Source of the DNA: Nitrosomonas sp.
GTDB lineage: Bacteria > Pseudomonadota > Gammaproteobacteria > Burkholderiales > Nitrosomonadaceae
Assembly (NCBI GenBank): GCA_016721865.1
Contig: JADKHF010000053.1
Location: forward strand, 62,001-126,000
Direction of reading: 5' to 3'
DNA length: 64,000 nucleotides
In this document: in pieces, positions 47,737 to 57,600 of the stretch
How the letters are laid out: each line of letters starts with the position of its first letter
Position numbering within the stretch: the first letter of the stretch is position 1
The notes under the pieces: model-generated
What the model saw: the letters and a program-made list of their open reading frames with translations, nothing else
Databases searched by the model: none
What the model was told of the DNA's origin: nothing
Program-made: the position numbers and the translations under genes

Positions 47737-48531
47737 TTATTCTACTTTTGCTTTACTGCGCAAATCTTGCACAACTGTCGCGAATTCACGTTGCAGAACC
47801 CGTTGCTGTATATTCTGTTTTACTTCTTCAAACGCAGGAACTTCCATCGGGCGTATATCCATTAATTGGATTACATGCCAGCCAAAAGAAGTTTGAACCG
47901 GTTGCTCTGTCAGTCCACCTTTCGATAATTTCACCAGCGCTTCGGCAAAAGGTCTGACATAAGCTGCCGGCGGACTCCAGTTAAGTTCACCGCCATTTTC
48001 TTTACTCCCATCATCTTTAGATTTCTCCTCAGCGATTTTGGCAAAATTAGCACCTTTCTTGAGACTAGCAATTATATCTCGGGCCTCACTTTCACTTTCT
48101 ACTAGAATATGGCGCGCTTTATACTCTTTATCACCCATCTGTACTTTCAGAACTTCATATTCTTTACGTAAAACATCATCACTGACCGCATTTTTCTTTA
48201 TGTAATCCGCTTGAAATGCTCTGACTAGTACTGCTTGGCGAGATAGCTCAAGTTGCGCAATCACTTCTGGATCTTTATCCAGTTTCTTTTTAGTTGCTTC
48301 TTGTGCGAGAATCTCTTCTGCAATTAGATTTTCTCGTAAAGCCTTTCTCATTTCCAAACCATCTAACTAACCCTGCGCAACATTTGCTTTCACCATCAAT
48401 TCCAAGCGCGATTGCAAAATCGCCACACCATTCACCTTAGCCACAACTCCTTTTGACTGAGCTTGAACTGACAGGGCGGTCAAACCCAGAATACTAACTA
48501 CCATTACTTGTAAAAATTTCGTCAAACGCAT
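47737..48531 (-). pseudogene. Parvulin-type peptidyl-prolyl isomerase with in-frame stop
   Basis: From ATG 48531 a signal peptide (TALSVQA^QS) leads into a short N-terminal helical part (GVVAKVNGVAI), then an in-frame TAG at 48367-48369 interrupts the chain before EMRKALRENLIAEEILAQEA. The downstream part has the parvulin domain (YKARHILVESESEARDI, NGGELNWSPPAAYVRPFAEA, SFGWHVIQLMDIRP). The intact protein (264 residues) would be a periplasmic chaperone-isomerase like SurA/PrsA. The stop is a single base from CAG. Confidence 0.85.
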
Positions 48532-48684
48532 GGAATTTCCTTTTCTTTAATTAAGATAAAATTATATTCGCCAGAATATATTGCCAAGAAAGTATACGCC
48601 TTAACTTATTAGGCGTGAATCTTTACATACCATCTTTACATTAGAACAACTTGAAACTATTGAGAGAAGTACATACACAATTAC

Positions 48685-48990
48685 CTATGCAGGCAATATC
48701 TTTTTAAAAGGCTTGACGATCACTTTACAATAAACACCTGAGCTAACATAAGGATCTGCATCCGCCCAAGCCTGGGCTGCTTCCAGGGATTCAAACTCTG
48801 CCACAATCAGACTTCCTGAGAAACCTGCTGGCCCGGGGTCTTGGCTATCGATAGATGGATAAGGGCCTGCCAGTATTAAACGTCCCGCCTCTTGCAATGC
48901 TTGAATTCTTTTTAAGTGTTCTGGACGCACTGCCATTCTTCTTTCAAGGCTATTCGGCACATCCTCACCATTTATGACATACAGCATCAT
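48685..48990 (-). CDS. YciI-like protein
   Basis: The 101-residue protein has the YciI pattern: MLYVINGEDVPNSLERRM, LQEAGRLILAGPYPS, GSLIVAEFESLEAAQAWADA and DPYVSSGVY. These small dimeric proteins have a ferredoxin-like fold and an uncertain role. It lies 15 bp after yciB, a common arrangement. Confidence 0.88.
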   Translation of the reverse strand: MMLYVINGEDVPNSLERRMAVRPEHLKRIQALQEAGRLILAGPYPSIDSQDPGPAGFSGSLIVAEFESLEAAQAWADADPYVSSGVYCKVIVKPFKKILPA

Positions 48991-49005
48991 CTCTCTTCAC
49001 TCACT

Positions 49006-49602
49006 TTATTTTCTATTTTTTTCCAGATTACCCTGCTCATTGGAAGTTACATTTTCAGCCAATACTGGCGGCATGTCCTTCAGATATTTCCCTATCATCA
49101 TCATTTGAACTATTATAAAAACAAGCATTAATCCAGTAGCGCCAAATAGTTTGAACGTAACCCAAGTATCTACCGAGAAACTAAACGCGACATAAAGATT
49201 AATACAACCCATTGTTAGAAAGAAACCAAACCAACTCAGATTGAGTCTATCCCAAATAAATAATGGCAAAACAATCTGTTTTTCTAGCATTGCCTGAATC
49301 AGGTTTTTTCTGAAAATTAGATTTGAAAACAGCAAAACAGTTGCAATTAACCAATATAGTACTGTGGGTTTCCATTTAATAAAAGTTTCATCCTGGGATA
49401 TTAATGTAGCGCTGCCAAAAATAACGATAATAGCCAGATTTATCCACATCATTTTATCTACTTGACGACGGCAAAACCAAAGCCAGCCAATCTGCGCAAT
49501 CGCTGCCACTATAGCGACAGCGGTGGCAACAAAAATATCATACAGCTTAAAAGCCAGGAAAAATAAAATAACCGGGAAAAGATCAAATAAAAATTTCATC
49601 AT
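49006..49602 (-). CDS. yciB: Septation protein A / YciB inner-membrane protein
   Basis: The 198-residue protein has about six membrane segments and starts MMKFLFDLFPVILFFLAFKL, the typical YciB/IspA beginning; WKPTVLYWLIATVLLFS and LNLSWFGFFLTMGCINLYVA follow. It affects cell-envelope and septation processes. It pairs with the YciI-like gene downstream. Confidence 0.93.
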   Translation of the reverse strand: MMKFLFDLFPVILFFLAFKLYDIFVATAVAIVAAIAQIGWLWFCRRQVDKMMWINLAIIVIFGSATLISQDETFIKWKPTVLYWLIATVLLFSNLIFRKNLIQAMLEKQIVLPLFIWDRLNLSWFGFFLTMGCINLYVAFSFSVDTWVTFKLFGATGLMLVFIIVQMMMIGKYLKDMPPVLAENVTSNEQGNLEKNRK

Positions 49603-49670
49603 TACAAATAAACAATATTTATATTAATTGCCGATTAAGAAACTGATTACCAGAAAGAAAAAATGTTTTT

Positions 49671-50822
49671 TTACATCAATACAGGAGGTAACTGGGCGGT
49701 AAGGTTATTTTTTTCCTTAGTCGCCGCGCCCAATAATGCATAACCTAATAAATTTCCGGTTTCATCCCGATAAAGTGCTTTTACACCATCTTTGTCAGCG
49801 TCAACATACCACTTACCCGTGATACTAAAATCCGGTGGTGAAACCACTGTTGGGCATGATGGTGTTTTTACAATCACTGGCATTGCAGGATAAAATACTG
49901 GGGTTGGTTTACCTGCAAGTGTTGCTGCCAATGCCCGGGCTGCATGCGCAATCGGCATCACAAAAGGTAATACTTTTCCTTCAACTTCCGCACAATCACC
50001 CAAAGCATAGATATTACTAAACTGGGTTTGCAGCAGGCGGTTAACCACAATACCGCGATTGACCGAAAGACCCGCTGCCACAGCAAGTTGAGTGCGCGGG
50101 CGCAATCCTACAGCTGACAGTACAATATCAGTTTCGATCGATGCACCGTTAGCAAACGTTACGCATAAACGTTCTTGCATTTGATCAACCGATTGCGTGG
50201 TCGCGTTTAAATGAAAAACAACACCCGATGCTTCCAGCTTCTGCTGTATAAAAGAGCCGCCCGCAGGTGGCAAAAGACGCCCCAGCGGCTGAGCACTGAT
50301 ATCTATCACATCAACATGGTAGCCACTAGTTGCAAGATCATTGGCAAATTCACAACCTATCAAACCTGCACCAATAATGCTGACCCTTCTTTTTCCGGCC
50401 AGTGCATCACGAAACTTTTTATAATCATCGAGATCATTAATGGTTAATATCTTCTCAATGCCATCGCCCAATAATGACAAATGCACTTGATCAGCACCTA
50501 ATGCCAGAACCAGTTGATCATAAAATATTTTTTCACCGTCAACTAATGTCACTGCACATCCAGGTTGATCAATAGCAACCACACGGCAATGCGTGCGGAT
50601 AGAAATTTTTAATTGTGATGCCATCTGAACAGCATCGCCATTCAAAATAGATTCGGGAGTCTTACCGGATGATAAAGCATTTGACAACATGGGTTTGGAA
50701 TAAAAACCACCGTGATCGGCAGATATCATGACGATGGGAAGTTCCGTATTCAGTTTACGCAGCTCACGCGCCACCGCATAACCGGCCAATCCGCTTCCTA
50801 TAATAACCACCGGATTACCCAT
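49671..50822 (-). CDS. FAD/NAD-dependent reductase, rubredoxin-reductase-like
   Basis: The 383-residue flavoprotein has an N-terminal FAD motif (VVIIGSGLAGYAVARELR), a second nucleotide motif (VSIIGAGLIGCEFANDLATS) and the C-terminal FAD segment IYALGDCAEV. It resembles rubredoxin-NAD+ reductases (RubB/NorW-like). A decayed rubredoxin gene lies directly upstream and ends at its start codon, which supports the assignment. It is intact even though its electron acceptor gene is broken. Confidence 0.85.
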   Translation of the reverse strand: MGNPVVIIGSGLAGYAVARELRKLNTELPIVMISADHGGFYSKPMLSNALSSGKTPESILNGDAVQMASQLKISIRTHCRVVAIDQPGCAVTLVDGEKIFYDQLVLALGADQVHLSLLGDGIEKILTINDLDDYKKFRDALAGKRRVSIIGAGLIGCEFANDLATSGYHVDVIDISAQPLGRLLPPAGGSFIQQKLEASGVVFHLNATTQSVDQMQERLCVTFANGASIETDIVLSAVGLRPRTQLAVAAGLSVNRGIVVNRLLQTQFSNIYALGDCAEVEGKVLPFVMPIAHAARALAATLAGKPTPVFYPAMPVIVKTPSCPTVVSPPDFSITGKWYVDADKDGVKALYRDETGNLLGYALLGAATKEKNNLTAQLPPVLM

Positions 50823-50985
50823 TAGATCTCCGCCATTTCAAAATCAGTTTTACTCACTCCACATTCAGGTCAAATCCAATTTTACGAAATATCTTTCCAC
50901 CTTATACCTACTTAATGCCGTGCTTTGGATCACCAATTAATTCATCATAAGCAAATCCGCATATATTACATTGGAATCCTTTCAT
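50822..50985 (-). pseudogene. Rubredoxin pseudogene
   Basis: From ATG 50985 the frame reads MKGFQCNICGFAYDELIGDP, a classic rubredoxin start with the first CxxC iron ligands. Later, in another frame, RWKDIS, NWI, PECGVSKTDFEMAEI give the second half with its ECG ligand. Between them are a one-base shift and stop codons at the positions before NWI and in place of the Cys of ICPECG. The stop overlaps the reductase ATG. Several lesions, including loss of a Cys ligand, point to true decay. Confidence 0.75.
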
Positions 50986-51209
50986 CTATTCTCGCTTTCT
51001 TTACCTGGATTGATAAAAAATATGCACATTGATTTAAGAGAACTTTCCACTAATCAATGTGCTTCGTTTAATCGTGCAATACTAGCGTATGCAATGAGGG
51101 GATAAACAATAAAGCTTCCCATCAGATCTGCTCTATTTGCTACATTTATCAATGTCCAGTTACTTAAAAAGTTAGCAATAGATAAAAACAAAGCCCGCTT
51201 CCGTCTTTT

Positions 51210-51977
51210 TTATTTAACCTCACCACTACTGTTGTTCACTAAGCTAGTACGTCTCTGTAAATAGGCGTCGCGCATGAATTCATACTTATCCAATGCAGCT
51301 TCCTCAAGTGTTTTGTCGTCATCCAGAAACTGCGCACGTGTATTGATCGTCCTCGCACCAGCAACAGGCAAACGTAGTGCCGTCGTATCATAAACAGGAA
51401 TATTTGTCATAAAAACCGATGTTACCCCTTGTGTAACGGGATCCATAAAAAAACTATCAACAGCGATCCCGAATGTATCGCGTACGGAACTTGGTCCCAA
51501 CAAAGGCAGTACGATATAGGGACCACTACCGACACCATAGTGCCCCAGTGTCTGACCGAAATCTTCATTTCGTTTATTAAGATTAATATTGTTTGCTGCA
51601 CTGATATCACTGGCTATATCGATCATGCCTAATACACCAAAAGTAGTATTAATCAATAATCTTGCACTGCTGGCAAGTGCACTCTCATAATTTAATTGAA
51701 GCACTGAGTTAGTTATCACCACCACATCGTTTAGATTGGAGAAAAAATTTCCAACCACCAATTCAATAGGATCGGGAGTAACCTTCTTATAACCTCTGGC
51801 AACCGGATCAAAAACATTGTCATACACCATTTCATTAAAATTAAAAACAGCGCGATTCATTGACTCCAAAGGATCATAAGGACCATTCTGGTTATTTACC
51901 TTCGTTGACGCGCAACCAGTTAAAAATAGACCTAACAACAGAAAAGCAGTAACTTTGAAACGGATAATATTAATCAT
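51210..51977 (-). CDS. mlaA: MlaA/VacJ family outer-membrane lipoprotein
   Basis: A signal peptide ending LTGC (lipobox) is followed by the MlaA domain: YDPLESMNRAVFNFNEMVYD, RLLINTTFGVLGMIDIASD, DFGQTLGHYGVGSGPYIVLP and DSFFMDPVTQG. MlaA removes misplaced phospholipids from the outer leaflet of the outer membrane. The gene is on its own, without other mla genes nearby. The gap 50986-51209 shows no gene. Confidence 0.93.
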   Translation of the reverse strand: MINIIRFKVTAFLLLGLFLTGCASTKVNNQNGPYDPLESMNRAVFNFNEMVYDNVFDPVARGYKKVTPDPIELVVGNFFSNLNDVVVITNSVLQLNYESALASSARLLINTTFGVLGMIDIASDISAANNINLNKRNEDFGQTLGHYGVGSGPYIVLPLLGPSSVRDTFGIAVDSFFMDPVTQGVTSVFMTNIPVYDTTALRLPVAGARTINTRAQFLDDDKTLEEAALDKYEFMRDAYLQRRTSLVNNSSGEVK

Positions 51978-52167
51978 GCACTTATTTATTTTATTAAAAA
52001 TTCAATGGATCTTGCCACATTTATAAAAATGGTTCAATACACGCTGTCACAAAGGGTTATTTATACAGGTCAGCTATAAACTGCACTACACGCAAAAATT
52101 AAAAAACCTTTGATACACTCAAGTCTTGAATATACGACAAACTATTCTTAGTACTTTCTAAAATACT

Positions 52168-54291
52168 TCATTCAGGAACATCATGCGGTTCTTCCGGTTC
52201 AGGCTGTTTCCATCCCATTATGGCGCAGCAACGCGTCCAGCTCTGGCTCACGCCCCGGAATGCAATAAATGAATCCAGTGCCGAGCGGCTCCCTCCGACA
52301 GCAAGAATTTCTTCAAGAAAATGCGAACCGGTCGCTGCATTGACAACACCATCGGAAGCAGTTTCTTCAAACATACTATAGGCATCTGCTGACAATACTT
52401 CCGCCCATTTATAACTATAATAACCAGCTGCATAGCCTCCCGCAAAAATATGCGCAAAACTATTAGGGAAACGATTAAAGTTAGGAGGAATAATCACAGC
52501 AACATCTCTGCGAATATCATCTAGCAACTGTAACACAGTCTTGTCACCATTTGGTTTAAAATCAAAATGTACGTACATATCAAAAAGTGCAAACTCAATC
52601 TGCCGCAACATCTGTAACCCGCTCTGGAAATTCTTGGCTTTCAGCATTTTATCAAATAAGGCTCTGGGTAGTGACTCGCCTGTATCAATATGTTGCGTCA
52701 TTCCAGTCAGCACATCCCATTCCCAACAAAAATTCTCCATAAACTGGCTGGGCAATTCTACTGCATCCCATTCAACACCGTTAATGCCTGACACACCTAA
52801 ATCTTCAACTTGTGTCAGCAAGTGATGTAAACCATGACCAAATTCATGAAATAACACGATCACTTCATTATGCGTAAATAAAGCCGGGCGGATCTGTTGA
52901 TTAATAGTTACAGGTGCTGAGAAATTACAAGTGAGGTATGCAACAGGAATTTGTATGGCATGATTTCCAGTTTGCTGATCTTCAATTCTCCGGCGTGTTA
53001 CAACATCATCCATCCAAGCGCCACCCCGCTTGGTAGGGCGCGCATAGAGATCCAAATAAAATTGGCCAATTAATTGTCCATTGGCATCATGAATATCAAA
53101 AAACTTTACATCTGGGTGCCAGCACTGAATATTTCTTGAAGCCGCTGCAGAAACGATATGGATGCCATATAGCTTTTCCACCAGTTCAAACATGCCGGCC
53201 AGTACTTTATCCTCCGGAAAGTATTGTTTTATTTCCTGATCAGAAAAAGCATAGCGTTCTTCACGCAATTTTTCACTGACATAAGCTAAATCCCAAGCCT
53301 CAAGTTCTGGCAAATCCAGTTTCTCGGCTGCAAATTGCCGGAGCGCCTGTAGATCCCGCTCAGCGTATGGTTTTGCTTTAGCCGCTAACTTTCTAAGAAA
53401 ATCCATAACCTGCTGCGGGGAAGTCGCCATTTTTGTTGCCAACGAAACTTCAGCATAATTCTCATAACCCAGCATTTGTGCCGCTTCTTTGCGTAGCTCC
53501 AATATCTTGTTAATGAGCGGCATATTATCCTTACCAGACCCAGTCTGGCAATCAAGCTCACTGGCACGCGTGGCATAAGCGCGGTACATCTTTTCGCGGA
53601 AATTGCGATTGTCGGCATATTGCAACACTGGAAGATAAGATGGCATATGCAAGGTAAACTTCCAGCCTGTTCTGGAGTCTGCTGCAGCCAATTCCTTGGC
53701 CGTCTGTAATACATCAACCGGGATACCAGCTACGGTTTCCGCATCCTCTATGAACAATGAATAAGCATTCGTGGCATCCAACAGATTATCATTGAATTTT
53801 GAAGATAAGCTAGATAGTTCTTCTTGAATCTCTAAGAACCGTTGTTTTTTATCAGATGGCAATTCCGCGCCACCTAAACGGAAATCTCTCAATTCGTTTT
53901 CTATAATTTTTTTTCGCGCTGGGGTCAGTTGATCGAATTCCCCACTTCCACGTAACTGCTTAAATTTTTCAAATAACAGCAAATCTTGCGACAATTCGGC
54001 GTAAAACTGAGTAATCAATGGAAGATTTTTATTATAGACTTCGCGTAGTTGCGGACTATTCATCACTGCATTTAAATGCGATACCTGCCCCCAAGCACGC
54101 GACAAGCGCTCACTTGCATCTACCATTGGTTGTACAAAATTTTGCCAGGTAGGTGCGCGCTTATCGTCTCGCACTTCCTCAACTACCGCACGATTCTCTT
54201 TCAGCAGCACATCGATGGCCGGCGTAATATGTTCATCCTTTATTTCTGCAAAACGAGGCAGTCCAGAAAAATCAAGTAATGGGTTTGACAT
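52168..54291 (-). CDS. prlC: Oligopeptidase A (M3 family)
   Basis: The 707-residue cytosolic metallopeptidase carries the zinc motif HEFGHGLHH, followed by WDAVELPSQFMENFCW, where a Glu gives the third ligand. The N-terminus NPLLDFSGLPRFAEIKDEHI is typical of OpdA/PrlC. It degrades short peptides, including cleaved signal peptides. The gene is intact. Confidence 0.95.
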   Translation of the reverse strand: MSNPLLDFSGLPRFAEIKDEHITPAIDVLLKENRAVVEEVRDDKRAPTWQNFVQPMVDASERLSRAWGQVSHLNAVMNSPQLREVYNKNLPLITQFYAELSQDLLLFEKFKQLRGSGEFDQLTPARKKIIENELRDFRLGGAELPSDKKQRFLEIQEELSSLSSKFNDNLLDATNAYSLFIEDAETVAGIPVDVLQTAKELAAADSRTGWKFTLHMPSYLPVLQYADNRNFREKMYRAYATRASELDCQTGSGKDNMPLINKILELRKEAAQMLGYENYAEVSLATKMATSPQQVMDFLRKLAAKAKPYAERDLQALRQFAAEKLDLPELEAWDLAYVSEKLREERYAFSDQEIKQYFPEDKVLAGMFELVEKLYGIHIVSAAASRNIQCWHPDVKFFDIHDANGQLIGQFYLDLYARPTKRGGAWMDDVVTRRRIEDQQTGNHAIQIPVAYLTCNFSAPVTINQQIRPALFTHNEVIVLFHEFGHGLHHLLTQVEDLGVSGINGVEWDAVELPSQFMENFCWEWDVLTGMTQHIDTGESLPRALFDKMLKAKNFQSGLQMLRQIEFALFDMYVHFDFKPNGDKTVLQLLDDIRRDVAVIIPPNFNRFPNSFAHIFAGGYAAGYYSYKWAEVLSADAYSMFEETASDGVVNAATGSHFLEEILAVGGSRSALDSFIAFRGVSQSWTRCCAIMGWKQPEPEEPHDVPE

Positions 54292-54370
54292 ATCGCTCCA
54301 ATTATTCAGTTAAAAACAAATTGTGTTGTGTTGTGTTATTACCATATCGATAAATAAGATATCGCCTTGT

Positions 54371-55645
54371 TTACCGCTCATAGACAATATGACCATCCAC
54401 CAAGGTATATTTAACACCACCCGGTAACTCCATACCCATAAAGGGTGTGTTTTTCCCTTGACTTAAAATGGCTGATGACGTCACTTTCCAATAATAACCC
54501 GGATCAAAAATACAGATATCCGCGGCACTTCCGACAGACAGATGCCCTGCATCAATTCCCAGTATTTCTGCCGGATCTGATGTAATCTTTGCCAAAACTT
54601 TAAGCAAGGGCAAACGCATTTCATTACCCCATTTTAAAGTTAATGGCAACAATAATTCCACGCCTGTTGCACCGATTTCAGACTGACCAAACGGCAACAA
54701 TTTAGCATCCTCGTCTACCGGTGCATGATCGGAACAAACCGCATCGATCGTGCCGTCCAGTAAACCATTGCGTAATGCATCCCGATCACCAGAACCACGC
54801 AATGGCGGCATCAGATGACAATTAGAATCAAAAAAACCAATATCCATATCAGATAAATGCAGATGATTAATCGTCGTATCACAAGTAATCGACAAACCCT
54901 GCTGCTTAGCGGCGCGAACCATTGTTAGCCCTTCCGCACAGGAAATCCGGCACAAATGCACTCTGACGCCTGTTTCTTTGGCCAACAAAATAATATTGGA
55001 TATGGCTATTGTTTCGGCACATACAGGAACTGTGGGCAGCCCCAATCGGGTTGCCACTTCTCCATCATGTGCCACGCCGTCGTTGGTCAAGCTAATTTCT
55101 TGTGGGCGTAACCACACGCCAAAGCCGAATGTAGAGGCATATTGCATCGCCTGCATTAGCACTCGTAAATTAGGCAACAAGCCATCCGGTTGGCCATAGG
55201 CAACACAACCAGCGTCGTTTAATTCGGCCATTTCGGTTAAGCGTTCACCGCGTAATCCCTGGGTAAGCGCACCTATGGGATAAACATGTGCCTGATTAAG
55301 ATTCTTGGCGCGATGTTTTAGCATTTCTACCAGACCAGGTTCATCTAACGGAGGGTCCGTATCCGGCGGGCATGCAAAACTTGTCACCCCTCCGGCAACC
55401 GCCGCTTCCATTTCAGATTCAAGTGTTGCTTTATACTCAAGTCCAGGTTCACGCAAGCGCACAGATAAGTCAACCAGACCTGGACACACGATTAACGATT
55501 CTGCATCAATGATACGACTGGGTTGGAATTCATCAGGAGCCGCACCTATTGCAATGATCTTACCTTTAGCAATAAAAATATCCTGAACGGCATCAATACA
55601 TTGCTTAGGATCAATCAGACGCCCATTTTTAATATGGATTTTCAT
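54371..55645 (-). CDS. Dihydroorotase-like protein PyrC' (probably inactive)
   Basis: The 424-residue protein has the class I dihydroorotase fold (CPGLVDLSVRLREPGLEYKA, CSDHAPVDEDAKLLPF), but the metal-binding HxH after LVDL is replaced by SVR. Together with its place directly downstream of pyrB, this marks the non-catalytic PyrC' (PyrX) type, which is needed to assemble aspartate carbamoyltransferase. A true dihydroorotase should be elsewhere. Confidence 0.88.
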   Translation of the reverse strand: MKIHIKNGRLIDPKQCIDAVQDIFIAKGKIIAIGAAPDEFQPSRIIDAESLIVCPGLVDLSVRLREPGLEYKATLESEMEAAVAGGVTSFACPPDTDPPLDEPGLVEMLKHRAKNLNQAHVYPIGALTQGLRGERLTEMAELNDAGCVAYGQPDGLLPNLRVLMQAMQYASTFGFGVWLRPQEISLTNDGVAHDGEVATRLGLPTVPVCAETIAISNIILLAKETGVRVHLCRISCAEGLTMVRAAKQQGLSITCDTTINHLHLSDMDIGFFDSNCHLMPPLRGSGDRDALRNGLLDGTIDAVCSDHAPVDEDAKLLPFGQSEIGATGVELLLPLTLKWGNEMRLPLLKVLAKITSDPAEILGIDAGHLSVGSAADICIFDPGYYWKVTSSAILSQGKNTPFMGMELPGGVKYTLVDGHIVYER

Positions 55646-55656
55646 GATCCCAGCTC

Positions 55657-56616
55657 TTAGACTTGATTGCCTGCCAGAATTGACATCACAGCCATGCGCA
55701 CTGCTATCCCGAACGTGACTTGAGGCAGAATTACTGACTGTTTGCCATCCGCGACTGCAGAGTCAATCTCCACACCGCGATTCATAGGTCCTGGGTGCAT
55801 GACAATTGCATCGCGTCGAGCGAGTGTTAGTTTCTCCGGAGTAAGACCATAATATTTAAAAAATTCCTCCGCGCTGGGCAAGTTCGCGCCTTTCATACGT
55901 TCATTTTGCAAGCGCAACATCATCAACACATCAACATCTTTCAGTCCCTCCGCCATATCGTGATAAACATGCACACCCAGCCGTTCCACCATTCTTGGTA
56001 ATAATGTTTTAGGTGCAATCACACGCACTTCCGGCACACCTAGTGTAGTCAATGCATGAATCTGGGAGCGCGCCACTCTGGAATGCAGAATGTCGCCGAC
56101 AATAGCCACGCGCAAGTTATGAAAATCACGCTTGTAACGCCGGATTGTAAACATATCCAGCAAAGCTTGCGTCGGGTGTGCATGGCTCCCGTCACCGGCA
56201 TTAATCACATGAATATCTGACCGGACATGTTTTGCAATTAAATGAGCAGCACCACTCTGCGCATGCCGCACAACAAACATGTCCGCGTTCATTGCGGAAA
56301 GATTGTTGACTGTATCCAGCAATGTTTCGCCCTTGGATTGTGCAGAAACTGCAATATTGAGATTGATGACATCTGCCGACAAACGTTTGGCAGCAATTTC
56401 AAATGTCGTTCGTGTACGTGTACTGGGTTCAAAAAAAAGATTGAATATAGATTTTCCACGCAATAATGGGATTTTTTTGACATCACGTTCGGTAACTCCC
56501 ACAAACGACTCGGCAGTATCCAATATATGCAGCAGAATAGAAGCTGGCAACCCTTCTGTTGTCAGCAAATGCTGCAACACACCATTTTCATCCAGCTGCG
56601 GATTCCTATTAATCAT
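55657..56616 (-). CDS. pyrB: Aspartate carbamoyltransferase catalytic chain
   Basis: The 319-residue enzyme shows the carbamoyl-phosphate site FFEPSTRTRTTFE, the second-subunit loop SAQSKGETLLDTV, the HPTQALLD motif and MHPGPMNRGVEI. It makes carbamoyl aspartate in pyrimidine synthesis. It overlaps the pyrR stop by four bases (56613-56616) and precedes pyrC', so the three are cotranscribed. Confidence 0.96.
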   Translation of the reverse strand: MINRNPQLDENGVLQHLLTTEGLPASILLHILDTAESFVGVTERDVKKIPLLRGKSIFNLFFEPSTRTRTTFEIAAKRLSADVINLNIAVSAQSKGETLLDTVNNLSAMNADMFVVRHAQSGAAHLIAKHVRSDIHVINAGDGSHAHPTQALLDMFTIRRYKRDFHNLRVAIVGDILHSRVARSQIHALTTLGVPEVRVIAPKTLLPRMVERLGVHVYHDMAEGLKDVDVLMMLRLQNERMKGANLPSAEEFFKYYGLTPEKLTLARRDAIVMHPGPMNRGVEIDSAVADGKQSVILPQVTFGIAVRMAVMSILAGNQV

Positions 56617-57119
56617 TCTGGGATGCTCTTATCATACAAATTCAAACTTAACTTTCCGCTCTCTTCCCGTTTCAATTCCAGCATTTTATCAACTGGCAAT
56701 TCAAGCGCTATGCCGGTATATTGCGCAGCTATCGGCAATTCCCTGCCGCCTCGATCAACCAAAGTGGCAAGACTAACAGAAGCTGGGCGACCATAATCAA
56801 ATAACTCATTGATTGCTGCGCGAATTGTTCTTCCGGTATGCAACACATCATCCACCAATAAAATATGTGCTCCTTCCACCTCAAAAGGTATTTCCGATGG
56901 TTTGATCTGGGCATGTAAGCCGATCTTATCAAAATCATCACGGTAAAAAGACACATCCAGCATCCCTAGCGGCTGTGTAATTGCCAACTCCTGATGCAGG
57001 CGCTCAGCCAGCCAAACTCCTCCTGTATGAATGCCAATAAGCGAAAAATTTTTACCTCCATCGGATTGGATTTTTTTTGCAAGGCTTTTGTATAAAAGTT
57101 CAGCGTCTGGTAATTGCAT
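56613..57119 (-). CDS. pyrR: Bifunctional PyrR regulator / uracil phosphoribosyltransferase
   Basis: The product (168 residues from ATG 57119) has the PRPP-binding loop ILLVDDVLHTGRTIRAAI and the PyrR segment RPASVSLATLVDRGGRELP. In many bacteria PyrR controls pyr mRNA in response to UMP and also acts as a weak UPRTase. An ATG at 57128 is also possible; the longer frame to 57221 runs inside ruvX and is unlikely. Confidence 0.92.
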   Translation of the reverse strand: MQLPDAELLYKSLAKKIQSDGGKNFSLIGIHTGGVWLAERLHQELAITQPLGMLDVSFYRDDFDKIGLHAQIKPSEIPFEVEGAHILLVDDVLHTGRTIRAAINELFDYGRPASVSLATLVDRGGRELPIAAQYTGIALELPVDKMLELKREESGKLSLNLYDKSIPE

Positions 57120-57594
57120 GCTGTTCATCAAAAAATGATTGGAGAATTTGTTGTGCGGCGACTTGGTCGAGTACTGATTTCTGTTTTCTTCCGGTAATGC
57201 CCGCTTCGCGTAGCTCGGCACAGGCCGTTAGGCTAGTATAACGCTCGTCTTCCAAAATAACCTTGATGTTAAAACGTCCCGACAAACGCCGTGCAAAGCG
57301 CTGGCTTAATTGCGTAAGCTCATGCGTTGCGCCATCAGTATGTTTAGGCAAGCCGACCACCAATAAAACCGGCTGCCAGGTTTCGATCAATTGAGCAATC
57401 ACAGCAAAACGACGTTCTGTCACTTCGCTATCAATCGTCACGAGAGGGCGCGCTATACCCAGTGTATTATTGCCAATTGCCACACCAATACGTTTCTTCC
57501 CAAAATCAAAAGCTAATACAGATCCCTGTAGAAGCGGCTCTAGTAACTGAAACTCCGACTGCACATCCGAAGAAGAATTTTCTGTCATCCGCAA
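57100..57594 (-). CDS. ruvX: Putative Holliday junction resolvase RuvX (YqgF)
   Basis: The 164-residue RNase H-fold nuclease has the catalytic Asp in AFDFGKKRIGVAIG, VVGLPKHTDG and the ending EDERYTSLTACAEL with further acidic residues. YqgF acts in DNA processing and 16S rRNA maturation. Its 3' end overlaps pyrR and its 5' end is 7 bp from yqgE; this yqgE-ruvX-pyrR-pyrB-pyrC' order is common in gamma- and betaproteobacteria. Confidence 0.94.
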   Translation of the reverse strand: MRMTENSSSDVQSEFQLLEPLLQGSVLAFDFGKKRIGVAIGNNTLGIARPLVTIDSEVTERRFAVIAQLIETWQPVLLVVGLPKHTDGATHELTQLSQRFARRLSGRFNIKVILEDERYTSLTACAELREAGITGRKQKSVLDQVAAQQILQSFFDEQHAITRR

Positions 57595-57600
57595 TAATAT

